A stretch of DNA of 15,491 nucleotides from an uncultured Eubacteriales bacterium. Its GTDB lineage: Bacteria; Bacillota; Clostridia; Monoglobales; Monoglobaceae. The notes below the pieces were generated by a model. That model had not been told where the DNA came from, did not search any database, and worked only from the letters and a program-made list of their open reading frames with translations. Shown here one piece after another: positions 7,413 to 14,666 of the stretch; the stretch's first letter is position 1, and each line of letters opens with the position of its first letter. The stretch is taken from positions 1 through 15,491 of the forward strand of contig URTH01000025.1 in the NCBI GenBank assembly GCA_900550775.1, written 5' to 3'. Position numbers and translations under genes: made by a program.

Positions 7413-7451
7413 TGCAAAACGGGAAAAAGAGCGCAAAAAGGAAAAAAGCTC

Positions 7452-7479
7452 TTGCCATTTTGCAAAACTGTGATATGAT
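7452..7479 (+). promoter_or_regulatory. Extended -10 promoter of the esterase-lrp-aminotransferase cluster
   Basis: TTGCCA (7452-7457) and TATGAT (7474-7479) are 16 bases apart. TGA directly precedes the -10 box, giving the TGnTATnnT extended form that compensates for an imperfect -35. The leader would be about 37 bases. Confidence 0.7.
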
Positions 7480-7522
7480 ATAGCTAATACGCAAACGAAA
7501 GAAGAATGAGGGGGAAATTATT

Positions 7523-8494
7523 ATGCCATTGATCGATATGCCCTTAGAGGAATTAAAAACATACCGGGGCAGAAATCCGAAGCCGGCTGATTTTGACGCA
7601 TACTGGGATCGCGCGCTTGCCGAAATGGAGGCGGTAGACCCGAAGTTAGAACTGGTGCTCAGTGATTTTCAGGTGCCGAACGCGGTGTGCTACGATATGT
7701 ATTATGACGGAACGCGCGGCGGCAGAGTGCATGCAAAGCTTGCAAAGCCTGCAAAAATCGAGGGCAGAGCGCCGGCGCTTTTGCACTTTCACGGGTACAC
7801 CGGTGCGAGCGGCGACTGGACAACGATGCTGAGTGAGGTTTGTGAGGGTTTTGTGGTGGCCTTTATGGACGTGCGCGGCCAGGGCGGTACTTCAATCGAT
7901 AAAAACCCGGTAGAGGGCAATACTTATAAGGGTCATATTATCCGCGGCCTGGACGATCCGGATCCGGACAATTTGTTCTTCCGCCAGATTTATCTGGATA
8001 CTGCGCTGCTGGCAAAGCTGGTTATGGCGATGGACGATGTTGACGAAACCCGTGTCGGCGCCTCCGGCGGTTCGCAGGGCGGCGCATTGACGGTCGCCTG
8101 CGCGGCACTGACGCCGACCTTAAAAATGGCATCCCCGGATTACCCGTTTTTGAGCGACTATAAGCGCGTCTGGGAGATGGATTTGGCAGAGCACGCTTAT
8201 TCGGAGTTAAAAGAATACTTTAGAAACTTTGATCCGACCCACGCGCGTGAGGACGCGATCTTTGAAAAGCTTGGGTATATCGATTTGCAGCACCTGGCGG
8301 ATCGGATCAAGGCAAAGATGCTGTTTGGCTGCGGCTTGATGGACAATGTTTGCCCCGCGTCCACGCAGTTTGCAATCTACAATAAGATTACCGCGCCGAA
8401 GGACATGGTAATCTACCCGGACTTTGGGCATGAGCATCTGCCCGGCATGTCCGACCGAAAAGCACTCTTCTTTAAAGAATTGCTTGAAAAATAG
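7523..8494 (+). CDS. Acetyl xylan esterase / cephalosporin C deacetylase family hydrolase
   Basis: The 323-residue alpha/beta hydrolase belongs to the AXE1 family (carbohydrate esterase family 7), which removes acetyl groups from short xylo-oligosaccharides and other small acetylated compounds. The catalytic triad is visible: Ser184 in the nucleophile elbow GGSQGG, Asp274 in GLMDNVCP and His303 in FGHEHLP. The oxyanion region HFHGYTG (88-94) and the RGQGG segment (118-122) are also typical. There is no signal peptide, so it acts in the cytoplasm on imported substrates, as usual for this family. GGGGG before the ATG supports the start. It lies 21 bases upstream of an Lrp-type regulator rather than xylan genes, so its physiological substrate is uncertain. 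Confidence 0.9.
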   Translation: MPLIDMPLEELKTYRGRNPKPADFDAYWDRALAEMEAVDPKLELVLSDFQVPNAVCYDMYYDGTRGGRVHAKLAKPAKIEGRAPALLHFHGYTGASGDWTTMLSEVCEGFVVAFMDVRGQGGTSIDKNPVEGNTYKGHIIRGLDDPDPDNLFFRQIYLDTALLAKLVMAMDDVDETRVGASGGSQGGALTVACAALTPTLKMASPDYPFLSDYKRVWEMDLAEHAYSELKEYFRNFDPTHAREDAIFEKLGYIDLQHLADRIKAKMLFGCGLMDNVCPASTQFAIYNKITAPKDMVIYPDFGHEHLPGMSDRKALFFKELLEK

Positions 8495-8515
8495 TTGAAA
8501 AAGGAGAAATTGGCT

Positions 8516-9019
8516 ATGCAGAGTTATCAAGAAAAAGAAAACCGCGTCCTGGATTTATTGCATCAGGACTGCCGCAATTCCCTGGAGCAGATGGCAACCA
8601 TGCTGGATATGACCACGCAGGAGCTTGCCGAAATCATCGATAATTTGGAAAAAACCAACGTGATCCTGGGCTACGGCGCGCGGATTAACTGGGATAAGGC
8701 GAACGGCACCGACGTGGTGACCGCCTATATTGAGCTTCGGGTGACGCCGCAGCGCGACCGCGGTTTTGACCGGATTGCGGAACGGATTTATCAGTACCCG
8801 GAGGTAAAGGCCATTAACCTGATGAGCGGCAGCTATGATTTTGGCATCACGGTGGAGGGAAGAAACATTCAGGAGGTTTCACGCTTTGTGTCGGAGCGTT
8901 TAGCGCCGATGGAATCCGTTGTCGGAACCGCTACCCACTTTGTACTCAAGCGTTATAAGTACGATGGTGTTATCTGCATGCCGCCCTCTAAGGACGAAAG
9001 AGAGGTCATTTCTCTATGA
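8516..9019 (+). CDS. Lrp/AsnC family transcriptional regulator
   Basis: The 167-residue protein has an N-terminal winged helix-turn-helix (about 5-62; NSLEQMATMLDMTTQELAEI) and a C-terminal RAM/Lrp effector domain (about 72-150) with the family's SGSYDFGITVEG turn near residue 108. Such proteins form dimers and octamers and sense amino acids. The ATG at 8516 has AAGGAG at 8501-8506; an in-frame TTG at 8495 is on the wrong side of that site. Its TGA overlaps the next ATG by four bases (ATGA, 9016-9019), so it is translationally coupled to the aminotransferase and likely controls it and perhaps its own operon. The tail after about residue 150 is hydrophilic. Confidence 0.9.
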   Translation: MQSYQEKENRVLDLLHQDCRNSLEQMATMLDMTTQELAEIIDNLEKTNVILGYGARINWDKANGTDVVTAYIELRVTPQRDRGFDRIAERIYQYPEVKAINLMSGSYDFGITVEGRNIQEVSRFVSERLAPMESVVGTATHFVLKRYKYDGVICMPPSKDEREVISL

Positions 9020-10188
9020 GTATGGACATGAAGCGTTTGTTAAACCCGGTGGTGCGCGATATTCCGCCGTCGGGAATCCGCCGTTTTTTTGATATTGCAG
9101 CGGAGATGAAGGACGCGATTTCCTTGGGCGTCGGCGAGCCGGACTTTGTGACGCCGTGGCACATCCGCGATGAGGGAATCTATTCGTTAGAAAAAGGAAG
9201 AACTTATTATACTTCAAACGCCGGGCTCAAGGAGCTGCGCGGCGAAATCAGCACCTATTTAAACCGGCGGTTTGGGCTTCGGTACGATCCTATGTCACAG
9301 ATCACGGTGACCGTGGGCGGCAGTGAGGCAATCGACCTTGCCTTTCGCGCGGTGCTTGAACCGGGCGATGAGGTGCTGATCCCGGAACCGAGTTTTGTTT
9401 GTTATCGGCCGCTGACACAGCTGGCCGGCGGTGTTCCCGTGCCGATCGTGACCAAGGCAGAAAATCATTTTCGCTTAACGCCGGAGGAATTAAGGGCGGC
9501 AATCACGCCAAAGACCAAGTTTTTGGTGCTGCCGTACCCCAACAACCCAACCGGCGGCGTGATGCGGCTGGAACATTTAAAAGCCATCGCCGAGGTGTTA
9601 GACGGCACCGATATTTTGGTGCTGGCGGATGAAATCTATGCGGAGCTGACCTACGGCGATGTACGGCATGTTTCGATCGCTGAGATCCCGGAAATGTATG
9701 ATCGCACGGTGCTGGTCAGCGGATTTTCCAAAGCGTACGCCATGACCGGCTGGCGGCTTGGCTACGTTTGCGGACACCCGGATCTCATTAAGGCGATGAC
9801 AAAGGTGCATCAGTTTGCCATTATGTCCGCACCGACAACGGCGCAGTATGCCGCAATCGAGGCAATGAAAAACGGCGATGAGGACATCGCCATGATGCGT
9901 GAGGAATATGACAGCCGCCGCCGCGTCATGGTAAAGGGATTTTTGGATATGGGTCTTTCCTGCTTTGAGCCGGAGGGCGCCTTTTACACCTTCCCGTCCA
10001 TTCAAAGCACGGGCATGGATTCCAATACTTTTTGCGAAACCCTGCTCTACGAAAAGAAGGTGGCCGTAGTGCCGGGCAGTGCGTTCGGCGCGTGCGGCGA
10101 CGGGTTTATCCGCTGCTCTTATGCGTATTCGATTCACGATATCGAGACGGCGCTGGAGCGGATTGAGGATTTTGTGAAACATCGTTAG
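9016..10188 (+). CDS. PLP-dependent class I/II aminotransferase (AspC/PatA type)
   Basis: The 390-residue fold-type I enzyme transfers an amino group between an amino acid and a 2-oxo acid. PLP Lys239 lies in SGFSKAYAMTGWRLGY. Asn177 in PNNPTGG and Asp205 and Tyr208 in ADEIYAEL contact the cofactor, and Arg366 in GFIRCSYA binds the substrate carboxylate. The N-terminal ISLGVGEPDF segment is typical of subgroup I-gamma (aspartate, aromatic and N-acetyl-diaminopimelate aminotransferases). The exact substrate cannot be read from sequence. The start overlaps the regulator's stop; AGAGAGG at about 8999-9005 can serve as its ribosome site. The pairing of an Lrp-type regulator with such an aminotransferase recurs in Firmicutes, to my knowledge. 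Confidence 0.93.
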   Translation: MSMDMKRLLNPVVRDIPPSGIRRFFDIAAEMKDAISLGVGEPDFVTPWHIRDEGIYSLEKGRTYYTSNAGLKELRGEISTYLNRRFGLRYDPMSQITVTVGGSEAIDLAFRAVLEPGDEVLIPEPSFVCYRPLTQLAGGVPVPIVTKAENHFRLTPEELRAAITPKTKFLVLPYPNNPTGGVMRLEHLKAIAEVLDGTDILVLADEIYAELTYGDVRHVSIAEIPEMYDRTVLVSGFSKAYAMTGWRLGYVCGHPDLIKAMTKVHQFAIMSAPTTAQYAAIEAMKNGDEDIAMMREEYDSRRRVMVKGFLDMGLSCFEPEGAFYTFPSIQSTGMDSNTFCETLLYEKKVAVVPGSAFGACGDGFIRCSYAYSIHDIETALERIEDFVKHR

Positions 10189-10199
10189 GCGTAAGAAAC

Positions 10200-10262
10200 T
10201 GCCCCGTATTTGGTGCTTGCATCGAAACTGCGCCGGCGCATGGGCTTGTAAATCGCGGGGCA
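10200..10262. other. Structured intergenic element after the aminotransferase
   Basis: TGCCCCG (10200-10206) and CGGGGCA (10256-10262) form a 7-bp closing stem. ATTT (10208-10211) and AAAT (10250-10253) can extend it past a bulge, and inside lies a perfect 12-base palindrome (TGCGCCGGCGCA, 10229-10240). No U-run follows on the plus strand. It may be a 3'-end-protecting structure, an atypical terminator or a small RNA domain. The next promoter starts 13 bases later. Confidence 0.4.
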
Positions 10263-10275
10263 AAAGGATTTTGTA

Positions 10276-10304
10276 TTGACAAATGGAAACATCTGTTGTA
10301 AAAT
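10276..10304 (+). promoter_or_regulatory. Promoter of the amino acid ABC transporter genes
   Basis: TTGACA (10276-10281) and TAAAAT (10299-10304) have a 17-base spacer. The leader is about 28 bases and ends in AGGAGGG before the ATG at 10339. Confidence 0.85.
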
Positions 10305-10338
10305 AAGTACGGATTTGTAAAAACAGGAGGGATTTTGT

Positions 10339-11157
10339 ATGTTGAAAAAAGTTGGAATCATTGCGGCTGCGTCCGTTTTGGCGCTTGCCACACTGACAGG
10401 CTGCGGCGGTCAGCAGGCTGCGCAGAACACCACACAGGAGACAAAGGCAAAGGCGATTACCGGCGCCGCTGATTTAGAGGGCGCGAAGATTGCCGTACAA
10501 GAGGGTACGACCGGTGACGATTATGTGACCGATGAGGTAAAGGGTGCCGAGGTTTCCCGGTTTAAGAGAGTGGTAGACGCCGGCATGGATCTGAAAAACG
10601 GCAAGGTAGACGCCGTTGTTGTGGACGACCAGGTTGCAAAGGATCTGGTTGCAGAAATCGACGGTCTGACCATTCTTCCGGAAAAACTGACCGAAGAACA
10701 GTATGCAATCGCTGTAAAGAAGGGCGATAAGGAACTGCTTGACAGTATCAATGCCGCAATCAAAAAGATGCAGGAAGACGGTACGATTGATACCATCCGC
10801 AAGGCTTATATTGATAAGGACGAGGCAGCGCTTGCCGAACTCGCAGCAAAGGCAGCACCGACCGGCGGCGAAAAGCTGGTTATGGGTACTAACGCAGAGT
10901 TTGCACCCTTTGAATATATGGATGACAATAACGAGATCGCAGGCTATGACATCGAGATCGCAAAGGAAATCGCAAGACAGAGCGGCATGGAGCTGTCGAT
11001 CGAGAACATGAACTTTGACGGTCTGATCGCGGCGCTGTCCAGCGGTAAGGTGGATATGGTAATTGCCGGCATGACCGTGGATGACGAGCGTAAGCAGCAG
11101 GTAGACTTTTCGGAAAACTACTATGACGCAGCACAGGTTATTATCGTTAGAAAGTAG
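10339..11157 (+). CDS. Polar amino acid ABC transporter binding lipoprotein, circularly permuted
   Basis: The 272-residue protein has a signal peptide and lipobox LTGC (Cys22 becomes the lipid anchor), so it sits on the outer face of the membrane. It belongs to substrate-binding protein family 3, but the halves are in reverse order. Residues about 42-158 are the normal C-terminal half: ADLEGAKIAVQEGTTG, then VDAVVVDD (the Asp that holds the ligand amino group), AIAVKKGD and the closing helix. A linker (about 159-177, Ala/Glu-rich) leads to residues 178-272, the normal N-terminal half: LVMGTNAEFAPFEYMD, GYDIEIAKEIA, GKVDMVIAGMT, and ERKQQVDFSENYYDA with carboxylate-binding Arg251. It ends at the hinge strand (QVIIVRK). 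Both half-sites are present, so binding is plausible. AGGAGGG precedes the ATG. A terminator separates it from the permease gene. Confidence 0.88.
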   Translation: MLKKVGIIAAASVLALATLTGCGGQQAAQNTTQETKAKAITGAADLEGAKIAVQEGTTGDDYVTDEVKGAEVSRFKRVVDAGMDLKNGKVDAVVVDDQVAKDLVAEIDGLTILPEKLTEEQYAIAVKKGDKELLDSINAAIKKMQEDGTIDTIRKAYIDKDEAALAELAAKAAPTGGEKLVMGTNAEFAPFEYMDDNNEIAGYDIEIAKEIARQSGMELSIENMNFDGLIAALSSGKVDMVIAGMTVDDERKQQVDFSENYYDAAQVIIVRK

Positions 11158-11235
11158 TGTCGCTTTGCTGGACTGCCGCAGAGGAAGTGTGATACGGTAA
11201 AGCGTATTGAAATGATTTTGTGCGGCTTAAATTCC

Positions 11236-11272
11236 AAGCGGGAGTCATTGCGGTCTCCCGCTTGTTTTCTTT
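11236..11272 (+). terminator. Intrinsic terminator between binding protein and permease genes
   Basis: AAGCGGGAG (11236-11244) and CTCCCGCTT (11255-11263) form a perfect 9-bp stem with a 10-base loop, followed by GTTTTCTTT. No separate promoter is obvious before the permease, so partial read-through here would give more binding protein than membrane subunits. Confidence 0.8.
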
Positions 11273-11339
11273 ACGGCGAAACGGGATAAAGCCCTCTCGC
11301 CTTTTCCCAAACCGGAAACAGAAAGGCTGTGGAACAAGT

Positions 11340-12041
11340 ATGGCAGACTGGGTATCAGTCCATTGGGCAAAATTTTGCAGTGACTTTTACACAAATTTAA
11401 TCTATGCAGATCGCTGGAAGCATCTTTTAGGCGGATTGGGCGTAACGCTTGAGATTACGCTGGCGGCAATCCTGATCGGTACGGTTCTCGGTATCGTGCT
11501 GGCCTTTATGAAGATGTCTCAGTGGCGCTGGCTGCGCACACCGGCGAAAATCTATATCGAGATTATCCGCGGCACGCCGACCACGGTGCAGCTTTTGATT
11601 ATGTACATGGGCGTGTTTGCGTCTGTTTCGGCGCCGAAGTGGGTTATCGCATCCCTGGCGTTTGGCATGAACAGCGCCGCCTATGTGGCTGAGATTGTTC
11701 GCGGCGCGGTAGAATCCGTGGATCACGGGCAGACGGAGGCCGGATATTCACTCGGCTTTTCCAAGCTTCAGACAACCATGCGCATTGTTTTGCCGCAAGC
11801 CGCCAAGATTGCGCTTCCTACCTACACCAGTGAGTTTATTGTCCTGTTAAAGGAGACTTCCATCGCCGGATATATCGCGATGGAGGATCTTACCAAGGTG
11901 GCGAGCATGATCACAAGCCGGACGTTTAATGCGTGGTTCCCGCTTTTGACGGCGGCGCTGCTCTATTTTGTCATGACCTTTACCCTGTCCAAGATCTTTG
12001 GGCATTTCGAGAGGAGGCTGCGTAAGAGTGATTTACGTTAA
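11340..12041 (+). CDS. Polar amino acid ABC transporter permease (HisM/GlnP family)
   Basis: The 233-residue integral membrane protein forms the transport channel, probably as a homodimer. After a cytoplasmic N-terminus, hydrophobic segments lie at about 32-55, 70-95, 98-115 and 200-220. The EAA loop that couples to the ATPase is [22 protein letters not shown] (about 147-168), with the invariant glycine. [10 protein letters not shown] is typical of the HisMQ group. The ATG at 11340 has GAAAGG at 11321-11326, a long 13-base spacing, so initiation may be modest. The 3' end overlaps the ATPase start by 14 bases. Confidence 0.92.
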   Translation: MADWVSVHWAKFCSDFYTNLIYADRWKHLLGGLGVTLEITLAAILIGTVLGIVLAFMKMSQWRWLRTPAKIYIEIIRGTPTTVQLLIMYMGVFASVSAPKWVIASLAFGMNSAAYVAEIVRGAVESVDHGQTEAGYSLGFSKLQTTMRIVLPQAAKIALPTYTSEFIVLLKETSIAGYIAMEDLTKVASMITSRTFNAWFPLLTAALLYFVMTFTLSKIFGHFERRLRKSDLR

Positions 12042-12750
12042 TGATTTACATAAATACTTTGGTGACCTCCAGGTGTTAAAGGGAGTGAATCAGCATATCA
12101 AAAAAGGGGAAAAGGTAGCCGTGATCGGCCCCTCCGGATCGGGGAAAAGCACCTTTTTGCGCTGTCTGAATATGTTGGAGACTCCGACGAAAGGAACAAT
12201 TACCATTGACGGAGAAGAGATTACCGCAAAGGGAAAAGACCTGAACCGCATCCGCCAGAAAATGGGGATGGTGTTTCAGCAGTTTAACCTGTTTCCCCAC
12301 AAGACCGTCATGGGCAACATCACCATGGCGCCGATGGTCTTGAAAAAAATGAGCAGGGAAGAGGCAGAGGCAAAGGCGGAAGAACTTCTGAGAAAGGTTG
12401 GCCTTTTGGACAAAGCGGCGGCGTATCCTGCCCAGCTGTCCGGCGGACAAAAGCAGAGAATCGCCATCGCCAGAGCGCTTGCGATGGAGCCGGAAATCAT
12501 GCTCTTTGACGAGCCGACTTCCGCATTGGACCCGGAAATGGTCGGTGAGGTGCTGGAGGTGATGAAGTCCTTGGCAGACGCCGGCATGACCATGGTCGTG
12601 GTAACGCACGAGATGGGCTTTGCCAGAGAGGTTTCCAACCGCGTATTGTTCATGGACGGCGGCTATGTGATGGAGGAAGGTACACCGGAGCAAATTTTTA
12701 CCGATCCGCAAAACGAGAGAACAAAAGAATTTTTGCGTAAGGTATTGTAA
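12028..12750 (+). CDS. Polar amino acid ABC transporter ATP-binding protein (GlnQ type)
   Basis: The 240-residue ATPase powers the transporter. Walker A is GPSGSGKST (34-42), the Q-loop is Gln84 in VFQQFNLF, the signature is LSGGQKQR (137-144), Walker B is IMLFDEP (157-163, catalytic Glu162), the D-loop is SALD (165-168) and the switch His is 194 in VVVTHEM. I chose GTG 12028 because GAGGAGGC (12011-12018) sits 9 bases upstream and family similarity ([11 protein letters not shown]) begins there. The overlap with the permease gene indicates translational coupling. Downstream there is only a weak TTTCA/TGAAA hairpin and no clear terminator. Confidence 0.95.
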   Translation: MIYVNDLHKYFGDLQVLKGVNQHIKKGEKVAVIGPSGSGKSTFLRCLNMLETPTKGTITIDGEEITAKGKDLNRIRQKMGMVFQQFNLFPHKTVMGNITMAPMVLKKMSREEAEAKAEELLRKVGLLDKAAAYPAQLSGGQKQRIAIARALAMEPEIMLFDEPTSALDPEMVGEVLEVMKSLADAGMTMVVVTHEMGFAREVSNRVLFMDGGYVMEEGTPEQIFTDPQNERTKEFLRKVL

Positions 12751-12834
12751 TGAGATAAAAAGGCAGCGGATATATCGTCAGTTTTCAGAATTTTTTGAAA
12801 TTTGAAGAGAAAACGAAAAAATTGAAAAAAACTC

Positions 12835-12863
12835 TTGACAAGGACAAAGATTTCTGTTAAAAT
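12835..12863 (+). promoter_or_regulatory. Strong promoter of the tRNA-Met/tRNA-Glu operon
   Basis: TTGACA (12835-12840) and TAAAAT (12858-12863) have a 17-base spacer, and TGT before the -10 box supplies an extended -10 element. The AT-rich upstream stretch 12781-12834, with short A-runs, could act as an UP element. Confidence 0.85.
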
Positions 12864-12894
12864 AGCTTTTGTGTTCGCACGAAGGACAAGCTAT

Positions 12895-12971
12895 GGCGGT
12901 ATAGCTCAGTTGGCTAGAGCATACGGTTCATACCCGTAGTGTCACTGGTTCAAATCCAGTTACCGCTACCA
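12895..12971 (+). tRNA. tRNA-Met(CAT), elongator type
   Basis: The 77-base gene has a 7-bp acceptor stem (GGCGGTA with TACCGCT, G1-U72 wobble), a D arm with AGCTCAGTTGGCTAGAGC, and an anticodon stem TACGG/CCGTA around loop TTCATAC (CAT). The T arm has GGTTCAAATCC, and the CCA end is encoded. The wobble end pair and D arm fit elongator tRNA-Met rather than the initiator. A CAT anticodon modified to read isoleucine AUA is not excluded by eye. Confidence 0.93.
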
Positions 12972-12972
12972 G

Positions 12973-12992
12973 GTTCCGCTAATCGGCGGAAC
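12973..12992 (+). other. Hairpin spacer between the two tRNAs
   Basis: GTTCCGC and GCGGAAC form a perfect 7-bp stem with a 6-base loop directly after the tRNA-Met CCA end, with no U-run. It probably helps separate or process the two tRNAs in the shared precursor. Confidence 0.5.
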
Positions 12993-12997
12993 AATAT

Positions 12998-13072
12998 GGC
13001 TCCTTGGTCAAGTGGTTAAGACTCCGCCCTCTCACGGCGGCTACAGGGGTTCGAATCCCCTAGGAGTCACCA
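12998..13072 (+). tRNA. tRNA-Glu(CTC)
   Basis: The 75-base gene has acceptor stem GGCTCCT/AGGAGTC, D arm GGTCAAGTGGTTAAGAC, and anticodon stem CCGCC/GGCGG around loop CTCTCAC (CTC). The T arm has GGGGTTCGAATCCCC, and CCA is encoded. The anticodon reads GAG; the more common tRNA-Glu(TTC) must lie elsewhere. Confidence 0.93.
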
Positions 13073-13076
13073 AAAA

Positions 13077-13109
13077 CGGCAGATACGAAAGTATCTGCCG
13101 CTTTTTCTT
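13077..13109. terminator. Bidirectional terminator between tRNA operon and trpB2
   Basis: CGGCAGATAC and GTATCTGCCG form a perfect 10-bp stem capped by a GAAA tetraloop. T5 follows on the plus strand and A5 precedes it, giving a U-run in both directions. It ends the tRNA operon and, on the minus strand, trpB2. Confidence 0.93.
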
Positions 13110-13126
13110 ATGTCTGTGACGGTGTG

Positions 13127-14491
13127 TTATTCTACCACAGGGAGCTTTGCGGTGCTCTTTGCGATGTCTTCGTCGGTCGGAATGGTATCGGTCATGGTGC
13201 CGTTGTGGAAACTCTCGTAGGCAACCATGTCAAAGTACCCGGTTCCGGTAAGGCCGAACACAATCGTCTTTTCTTCGCCGGTTTCTTTGCACTTCAGTGC
13301 CTCGTCAATGGCGGCCTTAATGGCGTGGCTGCTCTCCGGCGCCGGCAGAATGCCCTCAACCCTCGCAAATAATTCTGCGGCCTCAAAGACATCGGTCTGC
13401 TTGACCGAGATTGCCTCCATCAGTCCGTCATGATAAAGCTGCGAAAGGATCGCGCTCATTCCGTGATAGCGCAGGCCGCCTGCGTGGTTGGCAGACGGGA
13501 TAAAGTCGCTGCCCAGGGTATACATCTTTGCCAGCGGGCAAACCATGCCGGTATCGCAGAAGTCATAGGCAAATTTGCCGCGGGTAAAGCTGGGGCAGGA
13601 GGCCGGCTCTACCGCGATAATCCGATAATCCGCCTCGCCGCGCAGCTTTTCGCCCATGAACGGAGAAATCAGTCCGCCGAGGTTCGAGCCGCCGCCGGCA
13701 CAGCCGATGATAATATCCGGTTTGATGTGATATTTGTCAAGTGCGGTTTTGGTTTCCAGACCGATTACGGACTGATGCAGCAGAACCTGGTTTAAAACGC
13801 TGCCGAGAACATAGCGGTATCCGGGCGTGGAGGTCGCAACCTCAACGGCCTCCGAAATGGCACATCCGAGGCTGCCTGTGGTGCCGGGATGATCGGCATT
13901 GATTTTTCTTCCGATCGCCGTTTCCATCGAGGGAGACGGTGTGACCGACGCGCCGTAAGTGCGCATCACCTCGCGGCGGAAGGGCTTTTGCTCATACGAG
14001 CACTTTACCATAAACACCTTGCAGTCGAGGTCAAAGTAAGAGCATGCCATCGAAAGCGCGGTGCCCCACTGTCCGGCGCCGGTTTCGGTCGTCACGCCTT
14101 TTAAGTTTTGTTTTTTGGCGTAATAGGCCTGCGCGATGGCGGAGTTAAGCTTGTGGCTGCCGCTGGTGTTGTTGCCCTCAAACTTATAGTATATCTTTGC
14201 CGGGGTATCCAATTTCTTTTCCAGGCAGTAGGCACGTACCAGAGGGGACGGACGATACATCTTATAAAAGGACAGGATTTCTTCGGGAATTTCAAAATAT
14301 GCGGTGTCATCGTCCAGTTCCTGCGCGATCAGTTCGTCACAAAATACAGGCGCCAAATCCTGTGCCGTCATCGGTGCGTGGGTTGCCGGGTTTAAAAGCG
14401 GCGCCGGTTTTTGTTTCATGTCTGCGCGTACATTGTACCAAGCCTTAGGGAGTTCTTCCTCATTGAGATAAATTTTGTACGGAATTTCCAT
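13127..14491 (-). CDS. trpB: Tryptophan synthase beta chain, TrpB2 type
   Basis: The 454-residue PLP enzyme joins indole and serine to make tryptophan. Lys114 in SGSHKLNSA binds PLP, Glu136 in TETGAGQWG is the expected catalytic acid, and CAGGGSNLGG (about 265-274) binds the cofactor phosphate. Length and the long N-terminal region (PYKIYLNEEELPKAWYN) mark the TrpEb_2 (TrpB2) subgroup rather than the 390-400-residue canonical TrpB. TrpB2 enzymes usually lack the TrpA contact surface and are thought to salvage free indole; no trpA or other trp gene is in view, which fits. The minus-strand ATG (14489-14491) follows GGAAAGAGG. It has its own promoter and a roughly 170-base leader with attenuator-like features. 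Confidence 0.93.
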   Translation of the reverse strand: MEIPYKIYLNEEELPKAWYNVRADMKQKPAPLLNPATHAPMTAQDLAPVFCDELIAQELDDDTAYFEIPEEILSFYKMYRPSPLVRAYCLEKKLDTPAKIYYKFEGNNTSGSHKLNSAIAQAYYAKKQNLKGVTTETGAGQWGTALSMACSYFDLDCKVFMVKCSYEQKPFRREVMRTYGASVTPSPSMETAIGRKINADHPGTTGSLGCAISEAVEVATSTPGYRYVLGSVLNQVLLHQSVIGLETKTALDKYHIKPDIIIGCAGGGSNLGGLISPFMGEKLRGEADYRIIAVEPASCPSFTRGKFAYDFCDTGMVCPLAKMYTLGSDFIPSANHAGGLRYHGMSAILSQLYHDGLMEAISVKQTDVFEAAELFARVEGILPAPESSHAIKAAIDEALKCKETGEEKTIVFGLTGTGYFDMVAYESFHNGTMTDTIPTDEDIAKSTAKLPVVE

Positions 14492-14541
14492 AGTGAAAAC
14501 CTCTTTCCTTTTCTGATTTATGAAACGGAGAGAGATGGGGG

Positions 14542-14574
14542 AAAATAAAAAAACTTGCGCCCGGAAGGAACAAG
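14542..14574 (-). terminator. Leader terminator (attenuator) upstream of trpB2
   Basis: Read on the minus strand, CUUGUUCCU and GGGCGCAAG (plus 14554-14574) pair with one mismatch and two G-U pairs around a UCC loop, and run straight into U7-A-U4. It lies about 50 bases before the trpB2 start, inside the leader, so it must be conditional for the gene to be expressed. Confidence 0.7.
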
Positions 14575-14625
14575 AATATCAGCGTATCAATCAAAAATGG
14601 TACAAAAACAATTCTCGTCTCATCC
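14563..14625 (-). promoter_or_regulatory. Candidate antiterminator pairing in the trpB2 leader
   Basis: On the minus strand, GGAUGAGACGAGAAU (plus 14611-14625) can pair with AUUCUUGUUCCUUCC (plus 14563-14577) at 13 of 15 positions, counting two G-U pairs. This uses the 5' arm of the leader terminator and the last two GAG triplets, so the two structures exclude each other. Energies were not computed. Confidence 0.5.
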
Positions 14626-14661
14626 AAACTCTTCATGCTCTTCTCATCTCTATCTCATCTG
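14614..14661 (-). promoter_or_regulatory. GAG-triplet array in the trpB2 leader, TRAP-like site
   Basis: On the minus strand there is one CAG and seven GAG triplets in 48 bases. In transcript order they begin at plus 14661, 14656, 14650, 14645, 14640, 14631, 14621 and 14616. Steps are 5, 6, 5, 5, 9, 10 and 5 bases, so the two long steps equal about two short ones. TRAP (MtrB) of Bacillus binds up to eleven G/UAG triplets spaced by 2-3 bases. The array begins almost at the predicted transcript start. Confidence 0.5.
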
Positions 14662-14666
14662 GGGTC

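Noticed and set aside
14492..14660. Tryptophan T-box in the trpB2 leader
   Set aside because: The conserved T-box sequence is absent; the leader instead shows GAG triplets and a competing terminator pairing.
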